Source: Brachypodium distachyon (lineage: Eukaryota > Streptophyta > Magnoliopsida > Poales > Poaceae). Taken from it: a DNA stretch of 64,000 bases. Shown in pieces: positions 36,201 to 49,200 of this stretch. The stretch is taken from assembly GCF_000005505.3 (NCBI RefSeq), contig NC_016131.3, positions 32,727,001 through 32,791,000 of the forward strand. The letters run 5' to 3'. The number at the start of each line of letters is the position of its first letter. The stretch's first letter is position 1. The notes beneath the pieces are model-generated. The model did not search any database, was not told the DNA's origin, and was given only the letters and a program-made list of their open reading frames with translations. The translations under genes were made by a program, and so were the position numbers.

Positions 36201-39200
36201 GGGGTCAACGCCATGATAGCTGCAAGGACCATTGGACAACTAGGGGCCATGTAAGAATCTAACCTTGTTGACCATGTTCCATTGACCAACCTGTGGCAAG
36301 CACTCCTTTTCTTTTCCAGCGTCATGATATTTCAGCTGAAATCCACAAGATATCATGTCCACATTGTTAGCAAAGAGCAACAAGTTAACTAGAGATAAGA
36401 AGAACACTACATAACTAATCTTACCCAAGGTGCAGGAAGGACACGAGCTTCAACAGACGTTAACTTCTCACTTATGTTGATCCCAAATTCCTTCGCGTAA
36501 GGATCTTGGTCATATCCGTTTTGATGAACTGTCTGAAAACAAATTCATTTAGTCGCCTGAGCCAGTTTAAGAACAGTGTTGATCAACAGGAAAAAAAACT
36601 TCCATGAAACAAAACCCTAGTAGCAAGTAATAGTGGTTATCTATTGAAGGTGTATTGCATGCATGGAATGGTTGGACCACATGCAAATAAAAACAAAAGC
36701 TTGACGATAGGACAATTAATGAGCATGTTGCATGCATGACTTGCAAATTCACAGGTTTGTTCAACAACAACATCAATTTCATTGGAACGAAAACATAGCA
36801 CATCCAGCCCTACTGAACATGTAAATTTATTTTTTATTGAAATGATTTGGAGAAAAGTCTCGACCTGTAGAATATCCATTTCCTTCTCTCTAGGCCTTTG
36901 GCATGTAACCTTTAGCAGCGAGGTGATCTGCTTTTCATTCAACCTCTTTGTGTATCTCTGGCCCTCAACAATCTTGCAAGCCTGGCAAGAAATGTCTCGA
37001 CATCACAATATGTTTAACACCGGTTTTAACATTACATGTTTTTACAAAGAAATAACACGGCAATATACAAAAATGACCAACGAACAGAAACTTCTGACTC
37101 GCTGAGCGTACCTCCATTGGTAGATAGTTTGCCTTCTTTTGGTTTCCCACCATAAGGCAAGGAAGATGGGCATGCTGAATTGTGAACCCATACATTTCCT
37201 TGAAATACTCTACAACTGATTTCATATTCATTTGATCGTCAATTGGGAAACTGCAAAACAAGCAAAATCAACCCCCATTCCGCACCGTTTAGCATGTCTG
37301 GTGAGTGGTAACTCAAAGTCTCAGTTCCCTTTATAATTGGATCGATCTACTTACTGATTGGATCAATCGATATATCAAAGTAAACAGATTAAACTCAAAG
37401 GCCTATCATGCTTAGATTTTGAATGAAGATTGTGTATTATGCTTTGCATGTTTCCTGAGTAGCTTAGTGGAGAAAATTGCCAACTAATACTTGATAGCAC
37501 TGGAGCAAGGAAAATGAATCACTACTAAACTTACATCAGTTCGTGTGTTGGTTGTGCTGTCACCCCTGAAATACGGTACTTCCGCCTTACATTTTCCCGG
37601 TGAGTAACTTCAACTTTCACACCCCGCAGTGCTTTCTTGATCTGCTTGACATGAGCAAATTACATGCGAAATAACTTTGTTAGGTAAAAACACCACTCTC
37701 AAAAGACATGAACCAGGTAATGGTCCATAACTAATAGCGTCCAAATAGCAGCTACTACATGCCAGAGTAGTACTATGCCAGATTCCTTGTTCCCCACAGC
37801 ACAATTTACCTTAATTCTGTTTGCATCAGACAATGGCCTTGACATGACATCCTTCCCTAAAATCTGGGCCACGAACTCGATCACCGGCAGCGGCTCGATG
37901 AATGCAGTGGACGACATATCTGGCATCAACATCACCATGTAAGCAACAAGCACAGGACAAGGGTCAGGAAATCACATGCATGAGGGCACCAAATATTCGC
38001 CAGACAGGGAGGGGCGCATCTCATTCTCACCGATGTTAAGCGACAAGCCCATCTGAGTTGGCCGAATGCTCTGGTAGAACCCACACCAGGACTGCAGACC
38101 GTCGCCGAGACGCTGTGGCTTCCGTATGTCTGGCGAGTAGAACGAGCGCCCTATCGGCACGTACCTAGCAATGGAGGAGGCACATCAGTTCAGTCCCCTT
38201 GAAGAACGCAAATAGCGAAATTGCAAAGTTGCAACTGAAGATTCGAGCGCCGATGAAATACCTTTGGTTGGCGAGCTCCCGGAGGACGATGTCGAGGACC
38301 TGGACGGCCTCCTGCGGCGCGTCTGCCTGCCGCCCGGCGATGAACTGGCGGAGGTGGTGGAGGTCGGCGCGCGCGGCAAACTTGATGACGACCCTGTATT
38401 CCCTCTCGCTGCAGGAAGCGCAAGCAGTAATAAAGACATAGCCATGAAGAAGATGGGCGTAAAAAGGAGATGACTCCAATATCGCAGGCGCAGCGACGAA
38501 TGGCAAATGTGGGTGGCGCGTACCGTGGGGGGACGCCGGTGCCGCCGTCGTCGTCGGTTAGGCGCACGACGAACTCGCGCGCGTCGAACGGAAGCGTCCC
38601 GGCGGTGTAGAGGCTCTTGCGGCCGTCGTAAGCCGGGAGGCGCATTCCGAGATCGGATGCGCGGTAGAGGCGGACCAGCTCCGCGATGATGGCCCGGTTC
38701 ACGCATCGGGAGCTCACCTCCGGCGTGATCTTGACCTGCGAAAGACGACGACAACAACAACAACAACAACAAAAGCTCAAGCTCGATTGTGCTATTCTAT
38801 TCCTCGAGCTAGCACTTGGATGGAACGGAACGGGCGAGAGGGACTTACGTCGTACTGGGTAAGGTCCTTGTCGGGAATCTCGGCGAGGAAGTGGTTGGCC
38901 TTGACGACGCAGCGCGCGCCCACCGTCCCGAACCCCGGCCGCCGGCAGAACGCCAGCCCCTTGCTCGGCACCGGCGGCCCAATGACGGCGCGCGTCGGCG
39001 GCGCCGCCGCCGCCGCCGTCTGCGCCATCGCCGGCCGCGGCTCCGCCACGGGCCTGGCACGCCCGCGGCCGCCGCGCCGCCTCCCGCCGCACTTCTTGGC
39101 TCCCTCCGGCGGCGTCGCCTCCGCCTTGGGCTGCGCCACGCTGCTCTGCAGCGGCTGCTTCCTCGCCTGCCCCGCGCGCCCGCCGCCCCCCTTGGCCGGC

Positions 39201-39244
39201 TGGTGCCGCGGCGGCGGCGGCGTCATCTCCAGGACCTCCAGCAT
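33263..39244 (-). CDS. AGO10: Argonaute AGO10 (PINHEAD/ZWILLE, PNH1-type)
   Basis: Twenty-two coding exons join in phase to 953 residues, from ATG 39244 ([15 protein letters not shown]) to TGA 33263-33265: 39244-38849, 38735-38524, 38408-38262, 38164-38031, 37919-37810, 37641-37535, 37250-37112, 36981-36865, 36532-36425, 36335-36264, 36165-36043, 35933-35774, 35691-35570, 35453-35316, 35210-35068, 34960-34898, 34689-34626, 34551-34416, 34158-34085, 33755-33661, 33564-33533, 33432-33263. The N-terminus is Ala/Arg/Gly-rich; PAZ lies at about 297-415 and PIWI at about 570-905. The slicer residues Asp679 (GADVTHP), Glu720 (HRQELI), Asp765 (YRDGVSEG) and His864 (AHYHVLW) are present. The end [19 protein letters not shown] matches grass PNH1. 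AGO10 sequesters miR165/166 and keeps the shoot meristem going. No lesion seen. Confidence 0.97.
38750..38775. repeat. CAA/CGA microsatellite at the 3' end of AGO10 intron 1
   Basis: The run of about eight ACA triplets (GTT on the coding strand) followed by CGA-type triplets lies within 40 bp of the exon 2 acceptor at 38735. Length changes would alter the polypyrimidine/branch region. Confidence 0.8.
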
Positions 39245-42200
39245 GTGAGCGGCCGGCGCGAGTTCGTTACCCGACAACGCGGTCGCTAGCAGCAGCAGCA
39301 GGACCGGCCCCGACCCCTCCTGCGCGAGTGTGCCTTATAATTTCACTACAGCCTCTCTGCGTGATCAGCAGCAGCGGCAAGGTGGCGAACAAAGCGAAGA
39401 AGCCAAGAACTCAACCCACTGTAAAAAGAACTCAACCAAGACACCTCCCAAGTCCCAAGCATTAAAACAAAGGGGGGGCCAGGCCTCCGCTCGCACAAGG
39501 TAAAACGGCCGGAATCAATGCGACGCGGGACAGAAAGGCATTAGAACCGGCACGGCCCTGATGGAGCAACTGCAGCAGGTTTGACCTCTTCGGGAGCGGA
39601 CGCCGGCCGCAGGGCGGGGCGATAAATACATCCGCCCACGGGTCAGGTCAGGCAAGAGGGCGCCGGCGCACGGCGGTGGCTGGAATTTAATCGCCCGGGA
39701 TCTCTTTTACCAAAGGTGGCAGTCGTCGTAGAAGAGAAACGGGGGGAAAGAAAGAAACGGTATGTGCCGTGCCCGTGGTAGATGGAGATGGATTAATTGG
39801 GGCGCGAGATGGATGGTGTGTGACGCCGCGTTTCCGATGGTGCTGTTTTATCCGAGGCGTGGGGAAGGATGGGGATTTTTATTGAAAAGTGTATCGCATG
39901 TTCGTGCGGCTGGCCGTTAGTGCGTGGCAGTACTGGCGGTATTATTGTTTTGAGAGGAGGTAGGAGCAGTCGTAGTATGTCTAGAGTCTGGCCATGTGTG
40001 TGATTAATCAATGATAAAGAATGGGTGTGCCCAAAACTGCAGTAGTACTGTACTCACCGATGTGTTTTTCTTTAAAAAAAAACTTTTTTCCGACGGTGTT
40101 GGGAACCACCAACTTAACAAAGAAACAACCACGAGTTGACCGCCAGTCGACAAACGGCTTACTAACACGTTACAAGTGTGGTAAATTCTGGTGAAATGTA
40201 CTACAGCCTGCAGTCTATGACATGTGATCCACATGGAACATTGTCACTTACGGCGTTTCCCTATTCATCTTTAAAAAAAAATACAATCGTTCTATAGTAT
40301 AAAAATTCCAGTATCCAGAACACAACAGTTCACAAAAAAATTCAAGTATTTGCCAGCGTGGTCCCATGTCTAGCGAAAACCAGACGCATAGGCAAAATGG
40401 TCGGCGAAAACAAAAACGAGCGCTCCCTACACAAGCACCAGCTTTGCTGCAGCAAGCAATGTCCTAGCACGGGCCTCGGCGGCCGTGCGTACGCTTTGGC
40501 AGCGTGCCGCCCCCGACAGGAAGGAAGGGCACTCCACTATTCCAGAATAGAACCCCCTTCCTGCCTCAATCCCTCATGGCCCAAACGCATTCTATAATCA
40601 ACCCCCTAGCCGCAGCACACACAACACACAGAGCCCCAAAAACACTGGCCCCGCCCCGCGCCCGTATCCCGTGGCACGGCGGCAGCAGACGGGGGCAGAG
40701 AGAAAGCCAGGGAATAAGCGCAAGCTTCCAGTCATCCCCTACCACGAAACTGAACAGTACACTGCACGTAGAAATACGAGAGAGCAAGAGCGATCGGCGT
40801 CGCGACGCGCGGGGCGAGGCGGGGTTTTCGGGCCGAGGAGATAAAGAGGGGAGACAAAGCGGAGCGTCGGCACAGCGCCTTGGTTCAGAGGCCCGCCGCG
40901 CCGCAGCTTTGCTGTTGTTGCTAGCTTACAGGCACCGGGCATAGCAAATCCAGCAATCCAGCGTATGCCACAGTCCGCCTGCGCACGGCACGCCAACTAG
41001 CCCAGCCAGGCTAATTGGCCGTGTGGGGTTAAATGCTCTGTGCTCGCTGTGCGCGCATGGCATGGCCACCAGCAGCGGATGCGTGCAGGGCCGAGCACTC
41101 ACCGTCTGCCCCGGCTGCTTGCTGCTGGTGCATGGTGTTGGGGGTCTCCTCCTTTACGTTGGAGTAAAAAGGAGCCATCATGGCGTTACGGCGGGCAGAC
41201 GACGACGCTGTGGGGGCGGCTCCTGGATCATATCCGATGTTCAGATCGCCTTCGGCCACCAGCGATTTATTAGGCAACTTCTCATGAACGTCCCTATGCC
41301 CCGTCTCCTAATCGCCGTTCACCTTAGCATCGACGCTATGACGCACCTCTTTGCGGCGGCACGGCGTGCGTTCCTTCCCCCTCCCCTGGTCTGTCGTACT
41401 GGTACTACCAGCACGCAGCCGCTGTCTGCTCCGGTCAATAAAGCTGCGTCAAACGGAGAGATGGCGCGCAAAGGCTGAAAGAAAACACAGGTGGTGGTGC
41501 GAAGCAAAGCAAAGTGCATCGCAGGCGCCCATGATCTGCGTGCATGGCGCGGCGCCGATTGTGCGGCGTGGGGACGCGATACGCGCCCGCAGGACCACGC
41601 CGCGGCAGTCAACTGTACGTACGTGATCAAGCTCAGCAGCTATCTGATTCTAAATTCTTGATTCGAATTTGACAATGCGTCTAGATACATATAATATTTC
41701 GACAACAGTTTAGTATCGGAGTAGTTATCATGGACTTTGCGCTTACACGCATTACTTCCTCCGTCCTTAAGTGACTTTATGCAAAATAAAAATTTACGTC
41801 ACTTATTTTCGGACGGAAAAAATACCTTATTTTAAGACGGAAGCACTGTATAAAATCATTGGAGGCTAATCTGCCCTGACAAAAATGAGGTGTGTCCGTG
41901 CGAGAGGACGACGCACTCACTCGATCGATCGATCTCAGACTCGAACGAGGAGTTGACAAACGGGCGAGAGGGCAAGGCAAGGCATCATTGACGGTGCTGG
42001 TGCAGGCAGCAAACCAGATATGCAAACCTGCTGCGGCTGATGCAGGGCAATCATGGCAGCGTTGAAGCTGGAAAAAGGATCATGATGGCGAGCCGTGCAT
42101 GCATATATGCTTTTGCAATCCGGGCAGCCAGACCAGAGAAAGATCTTTTGGGGGAAGAAAGCGCACGTGAATGGCAGGGGTGTGTGGATCGGGTCGGAGA

Positions 42201-45200
42201 TCACTGTATACGGGGAGCACGACCGGGCTGTATCACGAAAATAGACGTGAACCGTGTCGAGAAAATTAGATAGCATTAGTTTCACTGTAAAACAAGCAAA
42301 GGGGGCTCGTGTCCGGTGCCAACAACGCACGACCGACACGGTCCCGTGTACGTCCACAATCTCCGCGTCTTTTAGCCCAAGTGGATAGCGACGCAACGTG
42401 TGCGGTGCAAGCAGCTAGCACCAAAAAAGAGTGAAGAATGCCAAGGCCAAACGTCGAGGGGTCGATCGAGAGGGGCCGAAGCACGGGAAAAAGGGGCAAC
42501 AATTCAAGCTATGGACAGCCCATGCGTTCCCCCGGAACTGATTGCCGGCCGGGGGCACGCGCGCGCACCCACCGCGCTGGTTGGCCGGGGCCCTTTCATG
42601 CATGCGCGCACGCGGGGCACGTACACGCCAATGGCACGCGGGCTTTGGCGTGGCATCGCCGGGTCAGCTAGCCACGCGCGCGAGCTACCATACCCAGTTG
42701 GTCCCGAGCCGGAGAAGGAACCACGCGCGGCCGGACGGTGGATCTTTTTGTCTCTGATTTTGGGAGCAATGGTTTCTTTCTTCCTTTCATCGGTGAGCCT
42801 ACTTTTGGCCATTTACCGATGTGTAATTCTTACGAACATGGCTAGCTAGTTCATTTGTCAATTGGGAACATATATAGTTCAGGTATGGATCTGCATGCCT
42901 TGTTTGCGCAACATTTCGTACAAAATCTGCGTGTAGCATGCCTCCCCTTGTAGTTCAAAAAAAAGCGGAGGACACCGCAGGTATATATAGGTTCCAGCAA
43001 AGCAAAAGGCGCCTCCCGCCCAGAGGCCAAAGCTTATATTTATTTATTTACGGCGAAACGATGAAGTAAAAACACCGTACGTGCAACGCACCCGTTTTTG
43101 GGGCAAAAGGTACGCCAAAAATTAACTGGCACGCACGACATCAAGGGGGGCTGGCTAGCGTGTAGCGGCAGCGCACGCGAGCCCCCACACACCAATTTTC
43201 AAATCAAATCAACTATACTAGCGTCGGACGCTGACGCACGCAGTGGGGCCGGGGGCGGGGCCAGTGCTGCTGCCGCCGCCGTACGGGCACGTCGTGGCCG
43301 GGGCAAGGCAAGGGTAACGGCCGCCGGGCGCGCGCGCGTGCACGTAAAATCCACCGGTCACGTCGGTCGGCCGGCGGGGCGCGCTGTGACTGTGCACCCC
43401 GACCGGCCGGAGCACGGCTCGAGGCAGAGGCAGGCCCGTCACGTACCGGGCGATCGGGATCGACACAATATATTTATAGGTAGTGACACGGCCCGATAGA
43501 CGGACGGATGGGGGCGATGGGTGACCTGTGGTAGGATAGGGGTCACTCAGCTGAGTCACTCTACCTACAGCTGCAGTACTCCCTCAGCTAGCTAGCTGGC
43601 TGCCTAGCTTTTACCCTCGTCGATGGGGGTGAAAGGAGAGGAAAAAGAAACGGAGGGAGGAAATGCTCTGCAGAAAGAGGCTTTTGGCGCGGACCCATGA
43701 AAGCGCTGGCAGTAGTTTTTTCTTCTTTTTTCAACCGTTGTGAGATGAACTAAAGTGAAATAAAAGAAGCTTGCTTGCTTTTGAACTCTTTTTCTTTTCT
43801 CAGTTGGTTTTCCTTTTCCATTAGTAGAGATGCCGGGATCTTTGCATGATCTATGTTGTCGTCCACTCGTCCTTGCCTATGTGCCTACTTTGAGCAGCAA
43901 AATGTCATGTGGGTTTGAGTTTACTGCTCCTAAGAATAGATCTAGTTTACTCTGAAACAAAAAACAGAGGATGGTATCCGGAAAAAAAAACAGAGGGTGG
44001 TATCTAAAAAAAAAGATAACAGAGGATGTTACAAATTATCATATGTGCTGTCCAAGCGTTAGCGTTATGTAATAACTTGCCATGTTCAAAATTGTTATTT
44101 TTTTATGACGTTCCAATGTTCCATGGCATGACAAATGTATGAGCGATACTACTGTACTGCTTCCGGTGGAAGGGAAAGAGGACTAGGGATCAGTTTAGGG
44201 TACCCTATGGCGCAGGCAAGAAAGCAAGTCCAGAGCCTCGGCAGGAGAAGACGACGAGGAGGAAGGCAGCAAGCGAGGCAATCATGACTTCTACCGAAGT
44301 TTGAAGAAGAGGTTCGCCTGCATGCATTTAATGGGCGGCAGAGAACAAGCAGAAGAGACGTGCGCGCGTACAAGGCCGTGATGTGTGACTGGGATCTCGA
44401 CAGAGGGGGCCTTTGGGGCGGGCAACCAAAAAAGCCGGCTTCCCCTCTCTTGGTGTTGCAGGTTGCATCTATCCAGCGGCATTGGCTCTCCTCAAAAGCG
44501 CCGACCCAACACCCCGCAACGCATCAAAAGGAAAGAAAGATAAGGAAACCAACGAGCAAGCGAATCCACAGCAAAATGTGCGAAATGTGCAGCAGCAGAG
44601 CATGTACAGTAGAGTAGTTGTACTAGCTATCTTAGCTGGGGCTACGGCGCTACGGGCTAGTCAATCGCTCATCACCAACGCCAAGTCCCATGAATCTTTC
44701 GAAGAAACAACGATGAACTTATAGTAAACTTGGGCAAACTTACGGTACGCACATAGAAAAAGATAAAAGATAATTTAAAGCCACCAGCTGTACAACGACA
44801 AGAAGCGTACCTGATGCCTGATGAGAGAAGAGGGAAGGTGTGTCCGAAATCCAAACAGCTCTTCCAAGTAGCTCACTTAGCTATGGAAGCCTTCCTCGGC
44901 GACTACTCCCCTTCACTGGTGGCAAGCGGCAATGGCTAAGCTAAAGATCCCATCCGAATTGCCGTGGAGCCGGAGGGGGTGCTAAGCTTATATAATAAAG
45001 CCGTGGAAAAGTCGAAAGCAAAGCTAGCTAGCAATAGCTAGGCCGGGGCCATGCATGCATGCAGCCTAGCTAAAGCTCCGTCGCCATGCACGCCAGTGCT
45101 CGCGCACGCACAAAGCGGCGGCTGTCTTTTTACTCCTCCCCCGCTTCTACAATTCTTTTTCCCTTGACAATGTAGGGTTAATTTACCGCGTGGCTTTAAC

Positions 45201-46002
45201 GTACACACGGTGAAAACTCGGGAAAGACGCCGTATGTGACGACCGAAGTTACTTGGGAATGTTTTTCTTTTTACGCCCGAAACAAAGCGCGCGGCGGCGA
45301 AGGAGAAGCTTACGTCGTCGTCGTTGGTCCGAGGTCCCGAGCAAAAGCGGCGGAGGGAAAGCAATATTACATGCATGCACGCGAGCGAGGGAGGGAGAGA
45401 AAGCGACTAGCCGCTGCCCGAAAAGAGAGAAAAGGAGTTTCGGAAAATCGATAGTAGCTTTGTGTACCCAGACCGGGCACGGTCACCGAGCTTTGTGCTT
45501 TTCTTTTGTTCCGGTGGACCGAGCGGCCGGCTGACCATCAATACAGTCCCAGGGAACTGTTTGTGGCCTTGTGGGTAGGGTTGTAGTGAGAACCGGGCTC
45601 GAGGAACGGAAGTACACTGCCGTTTCATGGCCACACGTCAATTTTAGAGCCTCTTGGATTTAGAGATTCAAAATGCAGACGCAATATCATGTCTTCTAGT
45701 TGATTGAATTTGCTCCAAAGTTTTGAGTGCAAACATCATGTGCTCCTGCAAATTTCTCTATGAGCCAAGAAATGCTTAGAAAAAATACCGTCAGATTCAA
45801 CCAAATAAATAAATAAAACTCACATAGAAAAGTATAAAGAATTTAAAATTTTTATGGAAACCTTTTGAATGAAGGAGACTAGTATCTTTTCTTTTTGCAC
45901 ACAGATTTTATGAAGTTTGTAGTCCACTGTCCGGTCCTTTGCTGAGTTTTTCCCTCTGATTAAAGGTTCCACAGGGATCTTGCCGGATCCTTTGGATCTC
46001 AT
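39245..46002. other. AGO10 upstream region, 6.7 kb, GC-rich, no gene seen
   Basis: This includes the leader and promoter of AGO10. Many frames are open because GC content is high, but none carries a domain. Short palindromes such as ACTCAGCTGAGT (43545 area) and repeated GCATGCATGCA words occur. At 41750-41850 a Stowaway-like remnant (CTTCCTCCGTCC... GGACGG) is seen. Developmental regulators in grasses often keep long non-coding upstream regions with conserved elements; I cannot mark any by sequence alone. I searched by eye for a few well-known microRNAs and saw none. Confidence 0.5.
41755..41850. mobile_element. Stowaway-like MITE remnant
   Basis: Starts TACTTCCTCCGTCCTTAAG; the inverse TTTTCGGACGGA lies near 41810 and further A-rich sequence with AGACGGAAG near 41840. 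Ends are degraded and no clean TA pair is seen. Confidence 0.5.
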
Positions 46003-46244
46003 AGCGAAAATATTTGGTTTGGCGTGGGGAACATCTCTGCCGGTGCTTTGTATTTATACAACAAGAGTTAGGGTTTACAAAGAGATTACAAAGGGGTTAG
46101 GATCTCAACAGCACAGGCTAACAAAGAGATTACAAAGGGGTTAGGATCTCAACAGAACAGGCTAACAACCCTGTTGCCGGATAAGCTATAGTAACAATCT
46201 ATTGCCAGATAAACACTAGTACTTAGTATCTACGGTATTTTACA
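46003..46244 (-). repeat. Copia 3' LTR, with a 45-bp internal duplication
   Basis: On the minus strand it begins TGTAAAATACCGTAGATAC and ends with ...CAAATATTTTCGCT. A 45-bp segment containing GATTACAAAGGGGTTAGGAT is present twice in tandem, once only in the 5' LTR, which explains 242 versus 197 bp. It lies between AGO10 and PP2C. Confidence 0.93.
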
Positions 46245-46256
46245 TTCCCCCTCAAT
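46245..46256 (-). other. Copia polypurine tract
   Basis: Read on the minus strand the bases directly before the 3' LTR are TGAGGGGGAATG, the purine run that primes plus-strand synthesis. Confidence 0.85.
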
Positions 46257-49200
46257 CTCGACCAGAGGTTCCGAGGTTGAGATTGTACTTCATCTTGTCA
46301 AGCATAAGCTTGGTCGCCGGTTTAGTGGATGCATCTGCAAGTTGATCGCCGGAGGAGACAAACCGGACCTCCAGAGCACCAAGCGCTACCTTCTCACGAA
46401 CAAAATGGAAATCCACTTCAATGTGCTTGGTGCGGGCATGAAAAAATGGATTAGCAGTCAAGTATGTTGCACCGAGATTATCACACCAAATGACAGGGGG
46501 TCGAGGCTGAGGAATCTGCAGTTCCTTTAGCAAAGCTTGCACCTAGGTTACTTCGGCAGCACCATTAGCAAGTGCCTTGTACTCCGCCTCTGTGCTGGAA
46601 CATGAGACAGTGGGTTGTTTGCGAGCACTCCACGATATTAAGTTCGGGCCGAAGAACACGGCGTAGCCGCCAGTAGACCGGCGGTCATCGGTGCAGCCTG
46701 CCCAATCTGCGTCGGTGAACACGCTGAGAAGATTGGAGTATGAACGACGGATGTTGATGCCAATTTTGACAGTGCCTTTGACACAGCGCAAGATTCTCTT
46801 CACGGTGTCCCAATGTGAATCAGTCGGGGCAACAAGCTACTGGCACACTTTGTTCACGGCGAAGGAAATATCTGAACGTGTCATGGTGAGGTACTGAAGG
46901 CCGCCAACCATGCTTCTATAGTGGAAGAAATCGTCGCCCTGGAGAGGTGTGCCAATGTCACGAGCAAGAGGTTCCTGTACCGACATGGGAGTAGACAGCG
47001 GCCTGCAGTTCTCCATGTGAGCTCGGTGAGGCAAGTCCATGGCATATTTGTGCCGGCACAAGTGCATTCCCCCTGAAGTGGACGTAGCTTCAATCCCAAG
47101 AAAGTACCGTAGGGGACCAAGATCTTTGATTGGGAAGGAGGCTTGGAGCAGCAGAAGGCGATCCGCTGCACGGGGGCAGGAACTGGCAATAACAATGTCA
47201 TCGACATAGACCAGCATATAGATCATCACCGAGCCATGAGAGAGAATGAACAACGAGGTGTCCGTGGTGGAAGGAACAAAGCCAAGCTGCTGAAGTTTGT
47301 CACTGAGCTGAGCATACCAGGCACGCGGTGATTGCTTCAGGCCGTAGAGGGACTTGTGGAGACGACAGACGTGATTCGGCGCCTGCGAGTCTTCAAAACC
47401 GGGTGGTTGCTGCATGTAGACGTCCTCGGTGAGCACGCCGTGAAGAAACGCGTTGCTGACGTCGATCTGGCGGAGATGCCACTGCTTGGAGACGGCCAGG
47501 GATAGAACAAGGCGGACGGTGGCTGGCTTGACCACCGGACTAAACGTGTCGAGGTAGTCGATGCCCGGGCGTTGGGTGAAGCCGCGAGCAACCAGGCGGG
47601 CCTTGTACTTGTCGATGGAGCCGTCAGGATTTTCCTTAACTCTAAAGATCCATTTGCAGCTCACCACGTGCCGCCCGGGAGGGCGAGGCACTAGAATCCA
47701 TGTGCCATTCAATTGGAGAGCAGAGAATTCTGCCTCCATGGCAGCGCGCCACGATGGCTCAGAGAGGGCGAGGCGGTGCGACGCTGGCACCGCAAAGAAC
47801 GCCCGGCGAGTCGGATCGTACCGGACGTCCCGTCCGTGGGCTTCCAGACCATGCAAATGTTGTTGCGGAGCCGCGTGACCACCGTGGAGCGCGACGGAGA
47901 CGGTGGAGTCACGGCCAGTGGCGAGGGAGCCGCGGCAGGAGATGCAGTGGTAGCGTCTGCCGCGGTAGAAGTCGCGGCAGGATTCGCGGGCTGCCGCGGC
48001 AGGCGTGGCGGCAGGAGTCGTGGGAGACCGGGCTGCCGCGACAGGCGACGCGGCAGGAGTAGATGCCGCCGTTGGTGTCACAGGGGTCGAGGCATCCGAC
48101 GAGCATGGAGCGTCCGAGCCAGATGCATGCATCCATGGGAGTAGCAGGTCCTGCACCATTGTTAGCATTGACAGGGTGATAAAAACGCATAGAGTCAAGG
48201 TGCACGACCGGCTCGGCGAGAGGAAAGGTGGATGGATCGGCAGAAGAAGAGCCAGGCGCGTCGGAGGCAAACGGAAAAACATTCTCATCGAACACAACAT
48301 GACGAGAGATATAGATATGGCCCGTAGAGCGGTCTAGACACTCGTATCCTTTATGCATGCTACTGTAGCCCACGAAGACACACTAACGCGAGCGAAACTC
48401 TAACTTCCGGTTGTTGTATGGGCGAAGGTATGGCCAGTAAGCACATCCAAAAGTGCGCAGAAAAGAGTAATCTGGAGTGATATTAAGCAGGCGAGAGATG
48501 GGGCTGTCATTGGAAATAACTTTAGAAGGCATGCGATTAATAAGGTAACAAGTGGTGAGGAAAGCTTCATCCCAAAAACGTAAAGGGAGAGAGGCATGGG
48601 CAAGGAGGGCAAGTCCTGTCTCGACAATGTGGCGGTGCTTACGTTCTGCGATGCCATTATGAGCGGAGGTGTGTGGGCAGAAGACACGGTGGGCAATGCC
48701 GAGTGCCTCGAAGTGTTGATGAAGTCGATGATATTCGCCACCCCAATCAGATTGGAATGCCTTGATTTTGGTGTTGAGTGTGCGTTCTGCATGTGCTTGG
48801 AAGTTATGAAAAGCAGCTTCAACATCAGATTTTCGCTTAAGCAGGTAAAGCCAGGTAAAACGACTGAAATCATCAACAAAACTGACATAGTATTTGAAAC
48901 CACCGACAGATGTGCGGGCAGGTCCCCAGACATCCGAGTGAACAAGCTCAAGAGGAAACTTAGACACACGACTCGAATCAGGAAAGGAAACTTATGACTC
49001 TTTGCCTGTTGACAAGCATCACAAACTGAAGAATTTGAGGAGCAGGAAATATTATTTGCCCTAAGAATGGTGTCGGCTACAGCTGGAGAGGGGTGACCAA
49101 GCCATCGATGCCATTGCTGCGACGTGATACTAGCAAAACATTGCCGACTGGATGACGAGGAGCTACGATGCAGGGGAATTGGATAGAGCCCGCCCTTGCT

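Noticed and set aside
38190..39289. Long alternative frames over AGO10 exons 1-3
   Set aside because: These come from high GC content; the frame joining [20 protein letters not shown] to later exons is the Argonaute.
40358..45534. Many open frames of 70-150 codons upstream of AGO10
   Set aside because: GC-rich DNA gives such frames by chance; none shows a domain, a transit signal with downstream exons, or consistent splice sites.
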